Source of the DNA: Luteitalea sp.
GTDB lineage: Bacteria > Acidobacteriota > Vicinamibacteria > Vicinamibacterales > Vicinamibacteraceae
Length of the DNA stretch: 64,000 nucleotides
NCBI GenBank assembly: GCA_009377495.1
Contig: WHTZ01000020.1
Coordinates: 24,693 to 88,692, forward strand
Reading direction: 5' to 3'
Made by a program: the position numbers and the translations under genes. A model generated the notes under the pieces. That model did not search any database, had not been told where the DNA came from, and saw only the letters and a program-made list of their open reading frames with translations. Shown here one piece after another: positions 1-11,531 of the stretch (position 1 is the first letter of the stretch; each line of letters opens with the position of its first letter).

Positions 1-1078
1 CCTCGCGCAGCACGTCAGTCGGACCTGTCGCCTGCGGCGCCTTCGACAGGTAGTCGAGCACCAGCTGCGGATTGCGTAAGGCGACGGTTCCGACGGCGAG
101 CACCAGCGGCGCGCGCACGGGGTCCTGCGCGGGAGTCGCCGTCTCGAGGAGCAACTCCAGAGCCTCGGGATGATTCGCGATCGCGAGCTCGGCGACGCTG
201 TCGGCCGTCGACCGTAGCAACGGCTGGAACCCAACCTCCTTAGAGGCAAAACGCAAGGTCTTGGCGAGGAAGCCCTGGTGCGACTCGCAATTCACGCCAA
301 GCATGCAAATCCCCACCGCGAGCGCTGGCTGGTTCTCGCGGGGCGCCGTCCGCTGCAGTCGCGCGAATGTCTCCAACGCGCGCTTGTCCCCAATCCTTCC
401 CAAGGCCAACACCGCATCGTCCTGCAACGGCCCGTCGAGCTGTGCGATCTTGAGCAGCTCGGGCAAGGCATACGCTGCCTTGTGGTCACCCAGCGCTTCG
501 ATGACCCCGCTTCGGAAATAATCCTGTCCACTCATCGCGTCGCGCTTCAGCGTCGCCTGTATTTGGGGATCGGCTCCGTGCGCAGCCAGGGCGCGCGTGA
601 GCGGGGGCCGCGTGAACTCCGAAGTTTCCTTTTGCAAGGCCGTGATCAGCCGCGGTGCCAGCGCCGGGTCAGGATGCTCTTCGAAGTAGCGATACGCCAC
701 CTCGCGAAGGCGGTCATTCTTGTCGGTCAGTGCCGCCTCCATCAGGCTCCGGCTCTTGGGATCGTTCAAGCCCGCGAGCAGCACCAGTGCCCGGAAGCGT
801 ACGTACCCATCCTTGTGCTGCTCCGCAGCCGTGGTGAGCGCGGCCACGGCTTGCCGAGCAGGCGCACGCCGTACGACGCTCGACGCCTGGGTTCGGACCT
901 TGTAATCGAGGTTGCCAAGCTGGTTGATCGCCGCCTTCAGGTTGTCAACCGTCGGCGCGGGAGCCTCGGCCGCTGCCCCCTTCCTCGCTGTCTGTGCCTG
1001 GGGGGCCACAGAGCCGGGCACGAGCAGCCCCGCACCCAGCGCGGCCGAGACAAGAACGTGAGTCAGTCCGTCACGCAT
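1..1078 (-). CDS. HEAT-repeat secreted protein (partial, runs off left edge)
   Basis: The minus frame stays open from an ATG at 1078 to the window edge (about 359 codons), so the C-terminus is missing. The N-terminus looks like a signal peptide: MRDGLTHVLVSAALGAG, then a cleavage-like AQA near residue 32. Beyond that the protein is a series of helical pairs with HEAT/PBS-lyase character, such as VRTQASSVVRRAP, DGYVRFRALVLLAGLNDP, NDRLREVAYRYFEEHPDPAL and DDAVLALGRIGDKRALE. Such repeats usually make protein-binding scaffolds, and no catalytic motif is visible. The gene starts 23 bases after the purF stop on the same strand, so it is probably the last cistron seen of the purine operon, although it has no obvious role in purine synthesis. 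The family is clear; the function is unknown. Confidence 0.75.
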   Translation of the reverse strand, partial: MRDGLTHVLVSAALGAGLLVPGSVAPQAQTARKGAAAEAPAPTVDNLKAAINQLGNLDYKVRTQASSVVRRAPARQAVAALTTAAEQHKDGYVRFRALVLLAGLNDPKSRSLMEAALTDKNDRLREVAYRYFEEHPDPALAPRLITALQKETSEFTRPPLTRALAAHGADPQIQATLKRDAMSGQDYFRSGVIEALGDHKAAYALPELLKIAQLDGPLQDDAVLALGRIGDKRALETFARLQRTAPRENQPALAVGICMLGVNCESHQGFLAKTLRFASKEVGFQPLLRSTADSVAELAIANHPEALELLLETATPAQDPVRAPLVLAVGTVALRNPQLVLDYLSKAPQATGPTDVLRE

Positions 1079-1101
1079 ATGATCGTCCCCGGAGACCCCT
1101 T

Positions 1102-2510
1102 CTACCGATCGAGCTTGAGGACAAGCTGCAGGTACGCTTCCTGGTCACGCGGGAACTCCACGGGATATTGTCCCGTGTAGCACGACGTGCAGTACGAGGG
1201 CTCGTCGGGCACCACGGCCTGCAGCATGCCATCGAGGCTGAGATAGGCGAGGCTGTCGGCTTCGATGTACCTCCGGATCTCTTCGAGCGAGTGTGTCGCG
1301 GCGATCAGCTCAGTTCGGCGCGGAGTGTCGACGCCGTAGAAGCAGGGCGAGATGGTGGGCGGGCAGCTGATGCGCAGGTGCACCTCGCGAGCACCCGCCG
1401 CGCGCACCATCTTGACGATCTTTCGACTCGTTGTGCCACGCACGATAGAGTCGTCTATGAGCACGACGCGCCGTCCCTCGAGAATGCTTCGAACGGGATT
1501 GAGCTTCACGCGCACGCCGAAGTGCCGAATGGACTGCTGTGGCTCGATGAACGTCCGGCCCACGTAGTGGTTGCGGATGAGGCCCATGCGCATCGGGAGA
1601 CCAGACGCTTCGGCGTAGCCAATGCCCGCGCACACCCCAGAGTCTGGAACCGGAACGACGACGTCGGCCTCGACGTAGGCTTCCTGCGCGAGTCGGCGAC
1701 CGAGCTCGGTACGCACTTCGTTGACGCTGCGGCCGAACACCTGACTGTCTGGTCTCGAGAAGTAGACGTGCTCGAAGATGCAGTGGGCCCGTGGTGCCGG
1801 GGGAAACGGGTGGTAGGATCGCACACCCTCGCGCGAGAGCACGAGCACTTCTCCGGGCTCGACGTCACGGACGTACCGCGCACCGATGAGATCCAGCGCG
1901 CAGGTCTCAGAGCAGGCAATCCACGCATCGCCGAGTTGGCCCAGTGCCAGGGGTCGAAAGCCGTGCGGATCGCGTGCGACGATCAGGCGATCCTTCGCGA
2001 GCAACAGGAGCGAGAATGCGCCGCGTACCTGCCGCATCGAATCGATGACGGCATCCTCGACGGTGCCTTTCTTTGACCGCGCGTAGAGATGGAGGATGAC
2101 CTCGGTGTCGCTGCTCGTCTGGAAGATCGCGCCCTGCCGCACCAGCTCATCGCGCAGCTCGCCCGCGTTCACCAGGTTGCCGTTGTGGCACACGGCAATC
2201 TGGCCGTGGACGCACTCGATGAGTAACGGCTGCGCGTTGGCGAGCCCGCTCGCGCCAGCAGTCGAGTAGCGGGTGTGGCCGATGGCACTCGTCCCTTCGA
2301 TCCCGCGAAGCACATCTTGGGTGAAGATGTCGGCCACGTAACCCATCCCGCGCGTCACGCGGACAACATGACCATCCGCGGAGGCAATGCCGGCGCTTTC
2401 CTGACCGCGGTGCTGGAGCGCGTAAAGACCCAGGTACGTGAGGTTGGCCGCCTCCGCGTGGGCGAAAATACCGAAGATGCCGCACTCTTCTTTGAGCTTG
2501 TCCATTTTCA

Positions 2511-2511
<1 letters not shown>
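1102..2511 (-). CDS. purF: Amidophosphoribosyltransferase PurF (Fe-S type, with propeptide)
   Basis: PurF makes 5-phosphoribosylamine from PRPP and glutamine, the first step of purine synthesis in the cytosol. The 469-residue protein opens MKMDKLKEE-CGIFGIF, so Cys10 becomes the N-terminal nucleophile after propeptide removal, as in the Bacillus-type enzyme. The PRPP loop VVLIDDSIVRGTTSRK lies at about 349-364. Cysteines at 244 (CIFEHVYFSRPDS), 390 (SPCFYGVD), 441 and 444 (YCTSCYTG) match the four [4Fe-4S] ligands of that subgroup. The start is GTG at 2511, which shares one base with the purL stop (TAGTG). An ATG two codons later (2505) is possible, and both would leave a short propeptide. 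Tight coupling to purL supports co-translation. Confidence 0.96.
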
Positions 2512-4768
<2,257 letters not shown>

Positions 4769-4769
<1 letters not shown>

Positions 4770-5533
4770 TAGGAATCAGGATTCAGAAATCCGGCGTTGG
4801 CCATGAGCGAGCCGGACGGCTCGCCGAAGGCGGGCCGACCGGCGAGTCGAATGGCTGCCACCACCGAGTCGAAGAGCAGACGGCCGTCCGCGCTACCCAA
4901 GGCGGACTCGCACGCCCGCTCAGGATGCGGCATCAACGCCACCACGTTGCGCGCCTCGTTACAAATGCCCGCGATGTTGTGGAGTGAGCCGTTTGGGTTC
5001 GCCGCGGCCCTCGGCTCGCCGTCCGCGTCGACGTACCGGAAGACAACCTGGCGGTTTCGCTCGAGCCGCTCCAGCACCTCCGGCGGCGCGTAGAAGTTTC
5101 CCTCGCCGTGCGCGATGGGCATCTTCAGCACTTGCCCCGTCCGGCAAAGGTTCGTGAACGGCGTGTCGGTCTGCTCGACGCTGACCCGCACGTGCTCACA
5201 ACGAAATTTGAGGCTCTGGTTGCGGAGCATCGCACCCTCCAGCAACCCCGCCTCCTGCAAAATCTGGAAGCCGTTGCACACCCCCAACACGGCCCCACCA
5301 TCCGCCGCGAGCTCTGCGACTGCCTTCATGACGGGCGAGAACCTCGCGACGGCTCCCGTGCGGAGGTAGTCGCCGTACGAAAAGCCGCCTGGCAGGATGA
5401 CAGCGTCCGCACCTTTGAGGCTCGTGTCCTTGTGCCACAGGAAGTTGGCGTCGTGACCCAACACGTGCTTGACCGCATGATAGGCGTCGTGATCGCAGTT
5501 CGAACCGGGAAAGACGACGACGGCGAATTTCAT
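4769..5533 (-). CDS. purQ: Phosphoribosylformylglycinamidine synthase, glutaminase subunit PurQ
   Basis: PurQ hydrolyses glutamine and passes ammonia to PurL. It is a class I glutamine amidotransferase of 254 residues. The nucleophile is Cys86 in [13 protein letters not shown], and the His/Glu pair is His203 and Glu205 in MPHPERACE. The oxyanion region [14 protein letters not shown] is near residue 48. The start overlaps the purS stop by four bases, giving a strictly coupled purS-purQ-purL run. The last codons (NAGFLNPDS) fall in a short run of gaatcag/gattcag heptads at about 4773-4786, which resembles the heptad repeats found elsewhere in the window. The C-terminal tail may therefore be a recent repeat-derived extension. 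Confidence 0.97.
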
Positions 5534-5826
5534 GCTGCATCCTTGTCGCTCGCCACTTCTACGCGATAGCTCTCGATCACGGGATTCGCGAGCAGGCGGT
5601 CGGCGATCTCCTCTGCCAACCGGCGCGCTTCGTCGGACGAGCCCGCGCGGACGGTGAGCTCGAAGTACTTGCCTTGGCGAACGTCTTCTACGGCACCGTA
5701 GCCCATCGAGAGCAGAGCCTCGCCAATCGTGTTGCCCTGGGGATCAAAGACGGATGGCTTGAGCGTGACGAAGACCTTCGCCGTGATCGTTGTTACCGTA
5801 GCAGCGGTATCGCTCATGGCCTTCAT
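5530..5826 (-). CDS. purS: Phosphoribosylformylglycinamidine synthase subunit PurS
   Basis: PurS is the small dimeric subunit that bridges PurQ and PurL in the three-part FGAM synthetase. The 98-residue product has the family features: an N-terminal strand [23 protein letters not shown], then [16 protein letters not shown], then a helix [21 protein letters not shown]. The typical length is 80-90, so the first few residues are probably dispensable. An internal ATG at 5817 (MSDTAAT) is a plausible alternative start. The listed ATG at 5826 abuts the purB stop with no gap. The 3' end overlaps purQ by four bases. Confidence 0.94.
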   Translation of the reverse strand: MKAMSDTAATVTTITAKVFVTLKPSVFDPQGNTIGEALLSMGYGAVEDVRQGKYFELTVRAGSSDEARRLAEEIADRLLANPVIESYRVEVASDKDAA

Positions 5827-7155
5827 CTACTGAACGGATCCAGCAGGCGAGGGTGCCGGTGTCACACCGAACACCCCGTCGATGACCTCCTCCACGTGAC
5901 GGAGCTGGGCATCGAGGTCGAACGCTTGGTCGATCTCCTCGCGGGTCAACACGCCCATCACGTCGGGATCCGCAAGCACCAACGTCTTGAACTCTCGCTG
6001 CTCTGCAGACGACCGCTGAGCAGCCCGCTGCACCCACACATACGCCTGCTCGCGCGCGACGCCGCGTCTGGCGAGCTCCAGCAGCAACTGCCCCGAGAAC
6101 ACCACGCCACGCGAGCGGCGCAGGTTGTCGAGCATGCGGTCCGGATAGACGACCATACCCTGGACGATCCGCGTGAACCGGCGAAGCATGTGATCCAGCG
6201 CGATGAAGCTGTCGGGAAGGATGATCCGCTCAACGGACGAGTGCGAGATGTCGCGCTCGTGCCAGAGCGCCACGTTCTCGAGCGCGGCCATAGCGTTCGC
6301 GCGCACGATGCGGGCGAGCCCGCAGATCTGCTCGCAGCCAATCGGGTTGCGCTTGTGCGGCATGGCCGAGGAGCCCTTCTGTCCCGCTGCAAACGGCTCT
6401 TCGACCTCGCCAATCTCGGTCTTCTGCAGGCCGCGAATCTCGAGCGCGAATTTGTCCAGGGAGGCGGCCGTGATGGCCAGCGTCGCCAGCAACTCGGCGT
6501 GCCGATCGCGTTGGATGATCTGCGACGAGACCAACGCAGCCTCCAGCCCGAGCTTCTGGCACACGCGCGCCTCAATCGACGGCGGCAGATGGGCAAACGT
6601 CCCAACGGCGCCCGAGATCTTTCCAACGCTGACGGTCTCGCGTGCCCGGACGATCCGGGCTCCGTCACGCTGCAGCTCCGCGTACCAGAGCGCGAGCTTC
6701 AGGCCGAACGTCATGGGCTCGGCATGCACACCGTGCGTCCGGCCGATCATTGGTGTGCGCCGGTGCTCGTCGGCTCGACGCCGAACGGCCGCCGCGAGCG
6801 CGTCGATGTCGTCGAGGAGGAGATCACACGCGTCACGCATCTGCACGGCGAGTGCCGTGTCCACGACGTCGGACGAGGTCAACCCAAAGTGCAGCCAGCG
6901 CGAAGACGGCCCCACACGCTCGGCGACGGCCGTGGTGAACGCAATGACGTCGTGCTGAGTTGTCTGCTCGATGGCTTCGATGCGCGCGATGTCGAAGGCA
7001 CCGCGCTCGCGAATGTCACGCGCGGCCTCGGCTGGCACGATGCCATCCTCGGCCATGACTTCGGCTGCTGCCGTCTCGACGAGCAGCCATGTCTCGAAGC
7101 GCCGCTGGTCGCTCCAGAGGCGGCCCATGGCGGGGTGAGTGTACCGAGGGATCAT
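5827..7155 (-). CDS. purB: Adenylosuccinate lyase PurB
   Basis: PurB cleaves SAICAR to AICAR and adenylosuccinate to AMP, both with loss of fumarate. The open frame continues far upstream, but the true start is the ATG at 7155 (MIPRYTHPAMGRLWSDQRRF). It gives 442 residues, the normal length, and overlaps the upstream peptidase stop by one base. The fumarase/aspartase superfamily signature is clear (GSSAMPHKRNPIG, near residue 270), as are the earlier TSSDVVDTALAVQMRDA and MIGRTHGVHAEPMTFG blocks that supply catalytic His and substrate contacts. The stop abuts the purS ATG directly. Confidence 0.97.
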   Translation of the reverse strand: MIPRYTHPAMGRLWSDQRRFETWLLVETAAAEVMAEDGIVPAEAARDIRERGAFDIARIEAIEQTTQHDVIAFTTAVAERVGPSSRWLHFGLTSSDVVDTALAVQMRDACDLLLDDIDALAAAVRRRADEHRRTPMIGRTHGVHAEPMTFGLKLALWYAELQRDGARIVRARETVSVGKISGAVGTFAHLPPSIEARVCQKLGLEAALVSSQIIQRDRHAELLATLAITAASLDKFALEIRGLQKTEIGEVEEPFAAGQKGSSAMPHKRNPIGCEQICGLARIVRANAMAALENVALWHERDISHSSVERIILPDSFIALDHMLRRFTRIVQGMVVYPDRMLDNLRRSRGVVFSGQLLLELARRGVAREQAYVWVQRAAQRSSAEQREFKTLVLADPDVMGVLTREEIDQAFDLDAQLRHVEEVIDGVFGVTPAPSPAGSVQ

Positions 7156-8414
7156 CACTCCAAATCCAACCGCTCCTTCTCCACGGGCACCTTGTCGGCG
7201 GGCCCGAGCACGGTGACGCCCAGCGAGCCGTTCGAGAAGAGATCGGCCGCAACCCGGCGAATGTCCGCGGCCGTCACGGCTTCGATACCCTCGAGCACTT
7301 CGTCGAGCGTCTGGGGTCGATCGAAGTAGATCTCCTGCCGTGCGAGATGGGACATCCGGCTCGACGTGCTCTCGAGGCTCAACATCAAGCTGCCCTTGAG
7401 ATGATCCTTCGCGCGCCGCAGCTCGTCGGTCGGTACGGGCTCGTGTCGCAAGTTGCGCAGCTCCTCGACCACCAGGTCGAGCACCTCGGCTACGGTATCG
7501 CTGGCGCAGCCAGCATAGATGGTGAGGAGGCCGGCATCGCGGTACGCGCTCAGCCCGCTGAACACCGAGTAGGCGAGGCCACGCTTTTCTCGAATGTTCT
7601 GGAAGAGCCGCGAGCTCATCGACCCGCCCAGCACGATGTTCAGCAGATAGCAGGCGAAGCGATCGTCGTGCACCTGAGGATAGCCGACCGTGCCCACGCA
7701 CACGTGACTCTGCTCGAGGTCCTTCTGACGGGCCATCAGCCGCGGGGCAATCCGAGGCACTCCGTCGTTCCAGGCGTTGCCATCCGCGCGGAGGTCGGCA
7801 AACGCGCGCTCCATCTGGTCGCGGATGACCTCGTGCTGGAGGTTCCCCGCTGCCGCCAAGATGAGGTTGCGCCCAACGTACGCGCCCTCGAAATAGCGGC
7901 GCAGCACATCGTCGCTGAAGCTCTCCACGGTCTCGCGCGTTCCGAGAATCGGCCGTCCAAGCGGGTGCCCCGCCCAATAGTGTTGTGTGAAGAGCTCATG
8001 GACGAGGTCGTCGGGCGTGTCCTCGACCATCTTGATCTCTTCGAGAATCACCCGCTTCTCCCGCTCGATGTCGTCTCGAGCGAACGCCGGATTGCGAATG
8101 ATGTCCGCCAGAATGTCGAAGGCGCGCGGGAGGTGCTCGTCGAGCACCTTGATGTAGTAGCCCGCGTATTCCTTGGACGTGAAGGCATCGAGGTGCCCGC
8201 CCATCGAGTCGATCTCCTGGGCAATATCCTGAGCCGAGCGATGGCTCGTACCCTTGAAGAGCATGTGCTCGATGAAGTGGGCGATCCCGCTCTGGGCTTC
8301 CTCCTCGTGTCGGGATCCGCGCGTCAACCACACGCCCATGGTCACCGAACGCACGTGTGGCATGGCCTCGGTGATCAGCTCCAGGCCGTTGGAGAGGGTC
8401 TCGCGGACTATCAT
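7155..8414 (-). CDS. M16-family zinc metallopeptidase (PqqL/mitochondrial processing peptidase type)
   Basis: A 419-residue single-unit insulinase-family peptidase. The inverted zinc motif HFIEH is at 46-50 (HIS46, Glu49, His50), within IAHFIEHMLFKGTSHRSAQ. The distal metal glutamate is probably in the EYAGYYIKV..VILEEIKMVEDTP region. Two M16 halves are visible, with GTVGYPQVHDDRFACYLLNIVLGGSMSSRLFQNIREKRGLAYSV in the second. No signal peptide is seen, so it is probably cytosolic. Family members process peptides or signal sequences. It is the first gene of the pur operon as read here, one base overlapping purB. That link is positional and need not reflect purine metabolism. Confidence 0.93.
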   Translation of the reverse strand: MIVRETLSNGLELITEAMPHVRSVTMGVWLTRGSRHEEEAQSGIAHFIEHMLFKGTSHRSAQDIAQEIDSMGGHLDAFTSKEYAGYYIKVLDEHLPRAFDILADIIRNPAFARDDIEREKRVILEEIKMVEDTPDDLVHELFTQHYWAGHPLGRPILGTRETVESFSDDVLRRYFEGAYVGRNLILAAAGNLQHEVIRDQMERAFADLRADGNAWNDGVPRIAPRLMARQKDLEQSHVCVGTVGYPQVHDDRFACYLLNIVLGGSMSSRLFQNIREKRGLAYSVFSGLSAYRDAGLLTIYAGCASDTVAEVLDLVVEELRNLRHEPVPTDELRRAKDHLKGSLMLSLESTSSRMSHLARQEIYFDRPQTLDEVLEGIEAVTAADIRRVAADLFSNGSLGVTVLGPADKVPVEKERLDLE

Positions 8415-8461
8415 GATGGGTTACTGCAAGGTGGGCGCCCACGGCGGCACCCGAAGAGCTG

Positions 8462-8470
8462 ATCATAGCA
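8462..8470 (-). promoter_or_regulatory. Possible extended -10 for the M16-pur operon
   Basis: On the minus strand, TGC followed by TATGAT forms an extended -10 (TGnTATnnT) about 45 bases upstream of the peptidase ATG. No convincing -35 hexamer lies 17 bases further up, so this rests on the extended motif alone. Confidence 0.3.
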
Positions 8471-8551
8471 CGCGGTTCGGCGTGCCCCTGCGCCGCCTAC
8501 GTCCCCGTGGGGTGCTCCGAACGGCAGAGCTTGAGCACGCCACGAGCGCGG

Positions 8552-8583
8552 TTGACGTGATATCGTTAATTCTTAGGTAAGAT
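8552..8583 (+). promoter_or_regulatory. Possible sigma-70 promoter for rlmN
   Basis: TTGACG at 8552-8557 is followed by a locally AT-rich stretch containing TTAGGT/TAGGTA (16-17 base spacing) and TAAGAT (20-base spacing). It is the only AT-rich patch between the divergent M16 and rlmN genes, about 30 bases before the preferred rlmN ATG. The -10 assignment is uncertain. Confidence 0.35.
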
Positions 8584-8610
8584 TGGGCTAAGTCATTGAA
8601 TATACGTGAG

Positions 8611-9756
8611 ATGAGTGTGACAAACGTCACCCAAAGCGGCGGCGGGGCCGCTGAGGAGTCCCGCACCGAGTCGCGAACGAACGTGGGAGAGTTGGAGCTC
8701 TCCGAGCTCGAGACCCTCTTGCGCACGCTCGGTGCGGCGCCGTTCCATGCGCGCCAGATTTACCGCTGGGTGTATCGGAGGGGGGTGACCAACTTCGAAG
8801 CGATGACCGACTTATCCCGGGCACTCCGTTCGCGTCTCTCGGCAACCTGCTACGTGTCGACGCCCGACCTCGTAAGGACGGAACAGTCGGTCGACGGCAC
8901 GACGAAGTTCTTGCTCCGACTCGCCGATGGCCGCGATATCGAATCGGTTTACATCCCCGACACACCGGCGCAAACGTTTTGTGTGTCCACGCAGGTGGGG
9001 TGCGCCATGCGATGCGCCTTTTGCCTCACGGGGAAGATGGGGCTCACGCGTCACTTGACCGCGGGGGAGATCGCGGGTCAAGTGCGACGACTGGCGGGCG
9101 AGCTGGGCATGTTCGCGCGCGCGTTCAACATCGTGTTGATGGGTATGGGGGAACCGCTTCACAACTATGACCAGACCATGAAGGGCCTCCGGATGCTCGC
9201 GACGACGCAGGGCCTCGCGGTCCCAGCGCGACGGGTCACGCTCTCGACCGTGGGCATCGTTCCAGCCATCGAACGGCTCGCCTCCGAGCCTCTGATGCCC
9301 AATCTCGCCATTTCGCTGCACGCGACCACCGAAGAACAGCGTGACGCTCTTGTCCCGCTCAATCAGAGATACTCGTTGGCCTCACTCGTGGAGGCGTGCA
9401 AGCGCATCCCCTTGCGCCGGCGCAGCCGAATTACGTTCGAGTATGTGCTGCTGGAGGGAGTGAACGACACGCCTGCGGATGCGCGACGGTTGGGGACGCT
9501 GGTCGGCGGCCTCAAAGCCAAGGTCAACCTGCTGCCGCTCAACGAAGGACCAGGTATCCCGTTCAGCCGGCCGTCGGACGAGCGCGTCGACGCCTTTGCG
9601 CGGGCGCTCGCGGCACGCGGGCTCACGGTTTCCGTACGCAAGAGCCGAGGCCGTGATATTCGTGCCGCATGCGGTCAGCTCATCGTCGAGGGACAGCGCC
9701 AGTCGCCAGGCCAGCGGCTCGCGATCCTCATGGACAGGGGTCAGGACCAGGGTTAG
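8611..9756 (+). CDS. rlmN: 23S rRNA (adenine-C2)-methyltransferase RlmN
   Basis: RlmN is a radical-SAM enzyme that makes 2-methyladenosine at A2503 of 23S rRNA and A37 of some tRNAs. The cluster motif CxxxCxxC is present as QVGCAMRCAFCLTGKMG. It is followed by the GMGEPLHNYD and LSTVGIVPAI SAM-binding blocks, and ISLHATTEEQRDALVPLN. The C-terminal SVRKSRGRDIRAACGQL carries the second methyl-carrier cysteine. The frame opens at a TTG (8596); the ATG at 8611 is preferred because it gives a 381-residue protein and a better fit to the candidate promoter. The gene is divergent from the pur operon and convergent with purD, with 16 bases between their stops. Confidence 0.96.
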   Translation: MSVTNVTQSGGGAAEESRTESRTNVGELELSELETLLRTLGAAPFHARQIYRWVYRRGVTNFEAMTDLSRALRSRLSATCYVSTPDLVRTEQSVDGTTKFLLRLADGRDIESVYIPDTPAQTFCVSTQVGCAMRCAFCLTGKMGLTRHLTAGEIAGQVRRLAGELGMFARAFNIVLMGMGEPLHNYDQTMKGLRMLATTQGLAVPARRVTLSTVGIVPAIERLASEPLMPNLAISLHATTEEQRDALVPLNQRYSLASLVEACKRIPLRRRSRITFEYVLLEGVNDTPADARRLGTLVGGLKAKVNLLPLNEGPGIPFSRPSDERVDAFARALAARGLTVSVRKSRGRDIRAACGQLIVEGQRQSPGQRLAILMDRGQDQG

Positions 9757-9772
9757 GGTCAGAAACGAGGCG

Positions 9773-11041
9773 CTACAGCGGTCGGAGCGCTTTCTTGCCG
9801 ATGTCTTTCCGGTACTGCATGCCGTGGAACGAGATGCCACCGACGCCGTCGTACACACGCTCGATCGCGGCGGCGAAATCCGGTCCTCCGGCCACGACAG
9901 TGAGCACTCGACCGGCCGCGGTCACGATCCGATTGCCAACACGGCGCGTGCCGGCGTGAAAGATGAGCAGGTCGTCTCGTGCGCGGTCGAGGCCTGAAAT
10001 CGGCAGTCCGACCTCCACCTGTCCCGGGTACCCGCCGGACGCCAGCACGACGCCGACCTGAACGCCCGGTTTGGCCGGCACAGCAGTGGTCATCAACGCG
10101 CCGGCCGCCGCGTCGCGCATGAGCGGCGCGAGCTCTGCGTCCACGAGCGGCAAGACGACTTGCGCCTCCGGGTCACCAAATCGGACGTTGAACTCGACGA
10201 CCCTTGGGCCCGTCGCGGTCAGCATCAATCCACAGTAGAGGATGCCGCGAAACGGGTCGCCTTCATATGCCATCCCCTCGATCACGCGCCGGACAATCGT
10301 GCGCATGACCGTCTCCCGCACCTCGTCGGTGACGTGGGGACTTGGCGCAAAGGCACCCATCCCACCGGTGTTAGGCCCGCGATCGCGGTCAAAGAGGCGC
10401 TTGTGGTCTTGTGCGGTCACGAGCGGAACGGCCCGTTCGCCGTCGCACAGCGCGAAGCAGGAGACTTCTGTTCCCGTCAGAAATTCCTCGACGACCAGCG
10501 TGCGCCCGGCGTCGCCGAACTGGTGACCGACCATGGCGGCGGCAATGGCGACGCGCGCCGTCTCCAGATCGGTCGCGATGGTCACGCCTTTGCCGGCCGC
10601 GAGGCCGTCCACCTTGATAGCAACGGGCAGGCCGAGCTCTGCGACGGCGTCGTTGGCCTCGGCCGGCCTGTGGCAAATGATGCCTCGTGCGGTGGGGACG
10701 CCGTGGCGCGTCATGAACTGCTTGGCGAACGCCTTGCTCGTCTCGAGCCGCGCCGCACGCTTGGTCGGCCCGAACAACGGGAGTCCGGCTACCCCAAACG
10801 CATCCGCCACACCCCGTTCGAGTGGTTGCTCCGGACCGACGACCGTGAGGTCGATCCGCTCGCGGCGTGCGAGATCGACCAGCGCGTTGACGTCCATCGC
10901 ATCGATGGCGGCGCACGTGGCGACGTCCTCGACCCCTGGGTTGCCAGGGGCGCAGAGCACCTGCTCGACCGACGCCTCTCGAGCGAGCTTCCACACCAGG
11001 GCGTGCTCGCGCGCGCCACTTCCAACGACGAGGACTCTCAT
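9773..11041 (-). CDS. purD: Phosphoribosylamine-glycine ligase PurD
   Basis: PurD joins glycine to phosphoribosylamine with ATP, the second step of purine synthesis. The 422-residue protein starts MRVLVVGSGAREHALVWKLA, the classic N-terminal loop. It has an ATP-grasp core with KVDGLAAGKGVTIA, VVEEFLTGTEVSCFALCDG and the signature RLFDRDRGPNTGGMGAFAPSP. The metal and phosphate site is in VVEFNVRFGDPEAQVVLPL. It is separated from the pur operon by rlmN on the opposite strand, so it must have its own promoter. No clear one is visible upstream of 11041. Confidence 0.97.
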   Translation of the reverse strand: MRVLVVGSGAREHALVWKLAREASVEQVLCAPGNPGVEDVATCAAIDAMDVNALVDLARRERIDLTVVGPEQPLERGVADAFGVAGLPLFGPTKRAARLETSKAFAKQFMTRHGVPTARGIICHRPAEANDAVAELGLPVAIKVDGLAAGKGVTIATDLETARVAIAAAMVGHQFGDAGRTLVVEEFLTGTEVSCFALCDGERAVPLVTAQDHKRLFDRDRGPNTGGMGAFAPSPHVTDEVRETVMRTIVRRVIEGMAYEGDPFRGILYCGLMLTATGPRVVEFNVRFGDPEAQVVLPLVDAELAPLMRDAAAGALMTTAVPAKPGVQVGVVLASGGYPGQVEVGLPISGLDRARDDLLIFHAGTRRVGNRIVTAAGRVLTVVAGGPDFAAAIERVYDGVGGISFHGMQYRKDIGKKALRPL

Positions 11042-11194
11042 GGCTTGATGAAGGACGAGGCCAACGCGAGTCTACGGCCGAGATTAACGAACACCCGCGC
11101 GCGTGTGGTACCCTAGCATGTTCACCGGACGCGCGTTGGGCACGTCCGGGCGTCGCAGCCGCCGGGGGTGGAAGCGAAGGGGGTGACAGCACGC

Positions 11195-11392
11195 GTGGCT
11201 GAAGTCAAGATTCAAGACGGGGAGTCGATCGAAAGTGCCTTGAGACGGTTCAAGCGCAAGGTGCAGCAGGAAGACATCATCAAGGACATCAAGAAGCACT
11301 CCTTCTACCTGAAGCCTGGCGACAAGCGCCGGGCGAAACAGGCGCTGGCGCGTAAGCGCAGCCGCAAGAAGCAGCGTCGGGAATCGGAGTAG
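11195..11392 (+). CDS. rpsU: 30S ribosomal protein S21
   Basis: A 65-residue, strongly basic protein that helps the 30S subunit engage mRNA near the anti-Shine-Dalgarno region. The sequence AEVKIQDGESIESALRRFKR followed by KVQQEDIIKDIKKHSFYLKP is typical S21, ending in a Lys/Arg-rich tail KRRAKQALARKRSRKKQRR. The frame is open from a GTG at 11168, but homology begins at Ala2 after the GTG at 11195, which has a purine-rich aaggggg about 10 bases upstream. I prefer 11195. The gene stands alone, followed by a hairpin. Confidence 0.93.
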   Translation: MAEVKIQDGESIESALRRFKRKVQQEDIIKDIKKHSFYLKPGDKRRAKQALARKRSRKKQRRESE

Positions 11393-11403
11393 GCAAAGGG
11401 TTA

Positions 11404-11426
11404 AAGGGGTCAAGCCTTTACCCCTT
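11404..11426. terminator. Hairpin after rpsU
   Basis: AAGGGGT (11404-11410) and ACCCCTT (11420-11426) pair perfectly around a nine-base loop, 12 bases after the rpsU stop. No U-run follows, so it is a weak intrinsic terminator or another GGGG/AAA-type repeat like that at 48.0-48.2 kb. Confidence 0.4.
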
Positions 11427-11531
11427 GATCCCTTGACCTCTTCGTGTTAGTTTCGGCTGCCCGATGACCCTCGATCCCTTTGTTCTGGGATGGCTGGGCG
11501 CATCCGGGTGCGACCGCAGGAGTGGGATGTC

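Noticed and set aside
278..2076. Plus-strand ORFs of 300 and 360 residues
   Set aside because: They are shadows of the HEAT-repeat gene and purF; no ribosome site or recognisable motif.
5674..7329. A 551-residue plus-strand ORF
   Set aside because: It is antisense to purS, purB and part of the M16 gene, all of which have clear family motifs. The plus product is Arg/His-rich with no domain.
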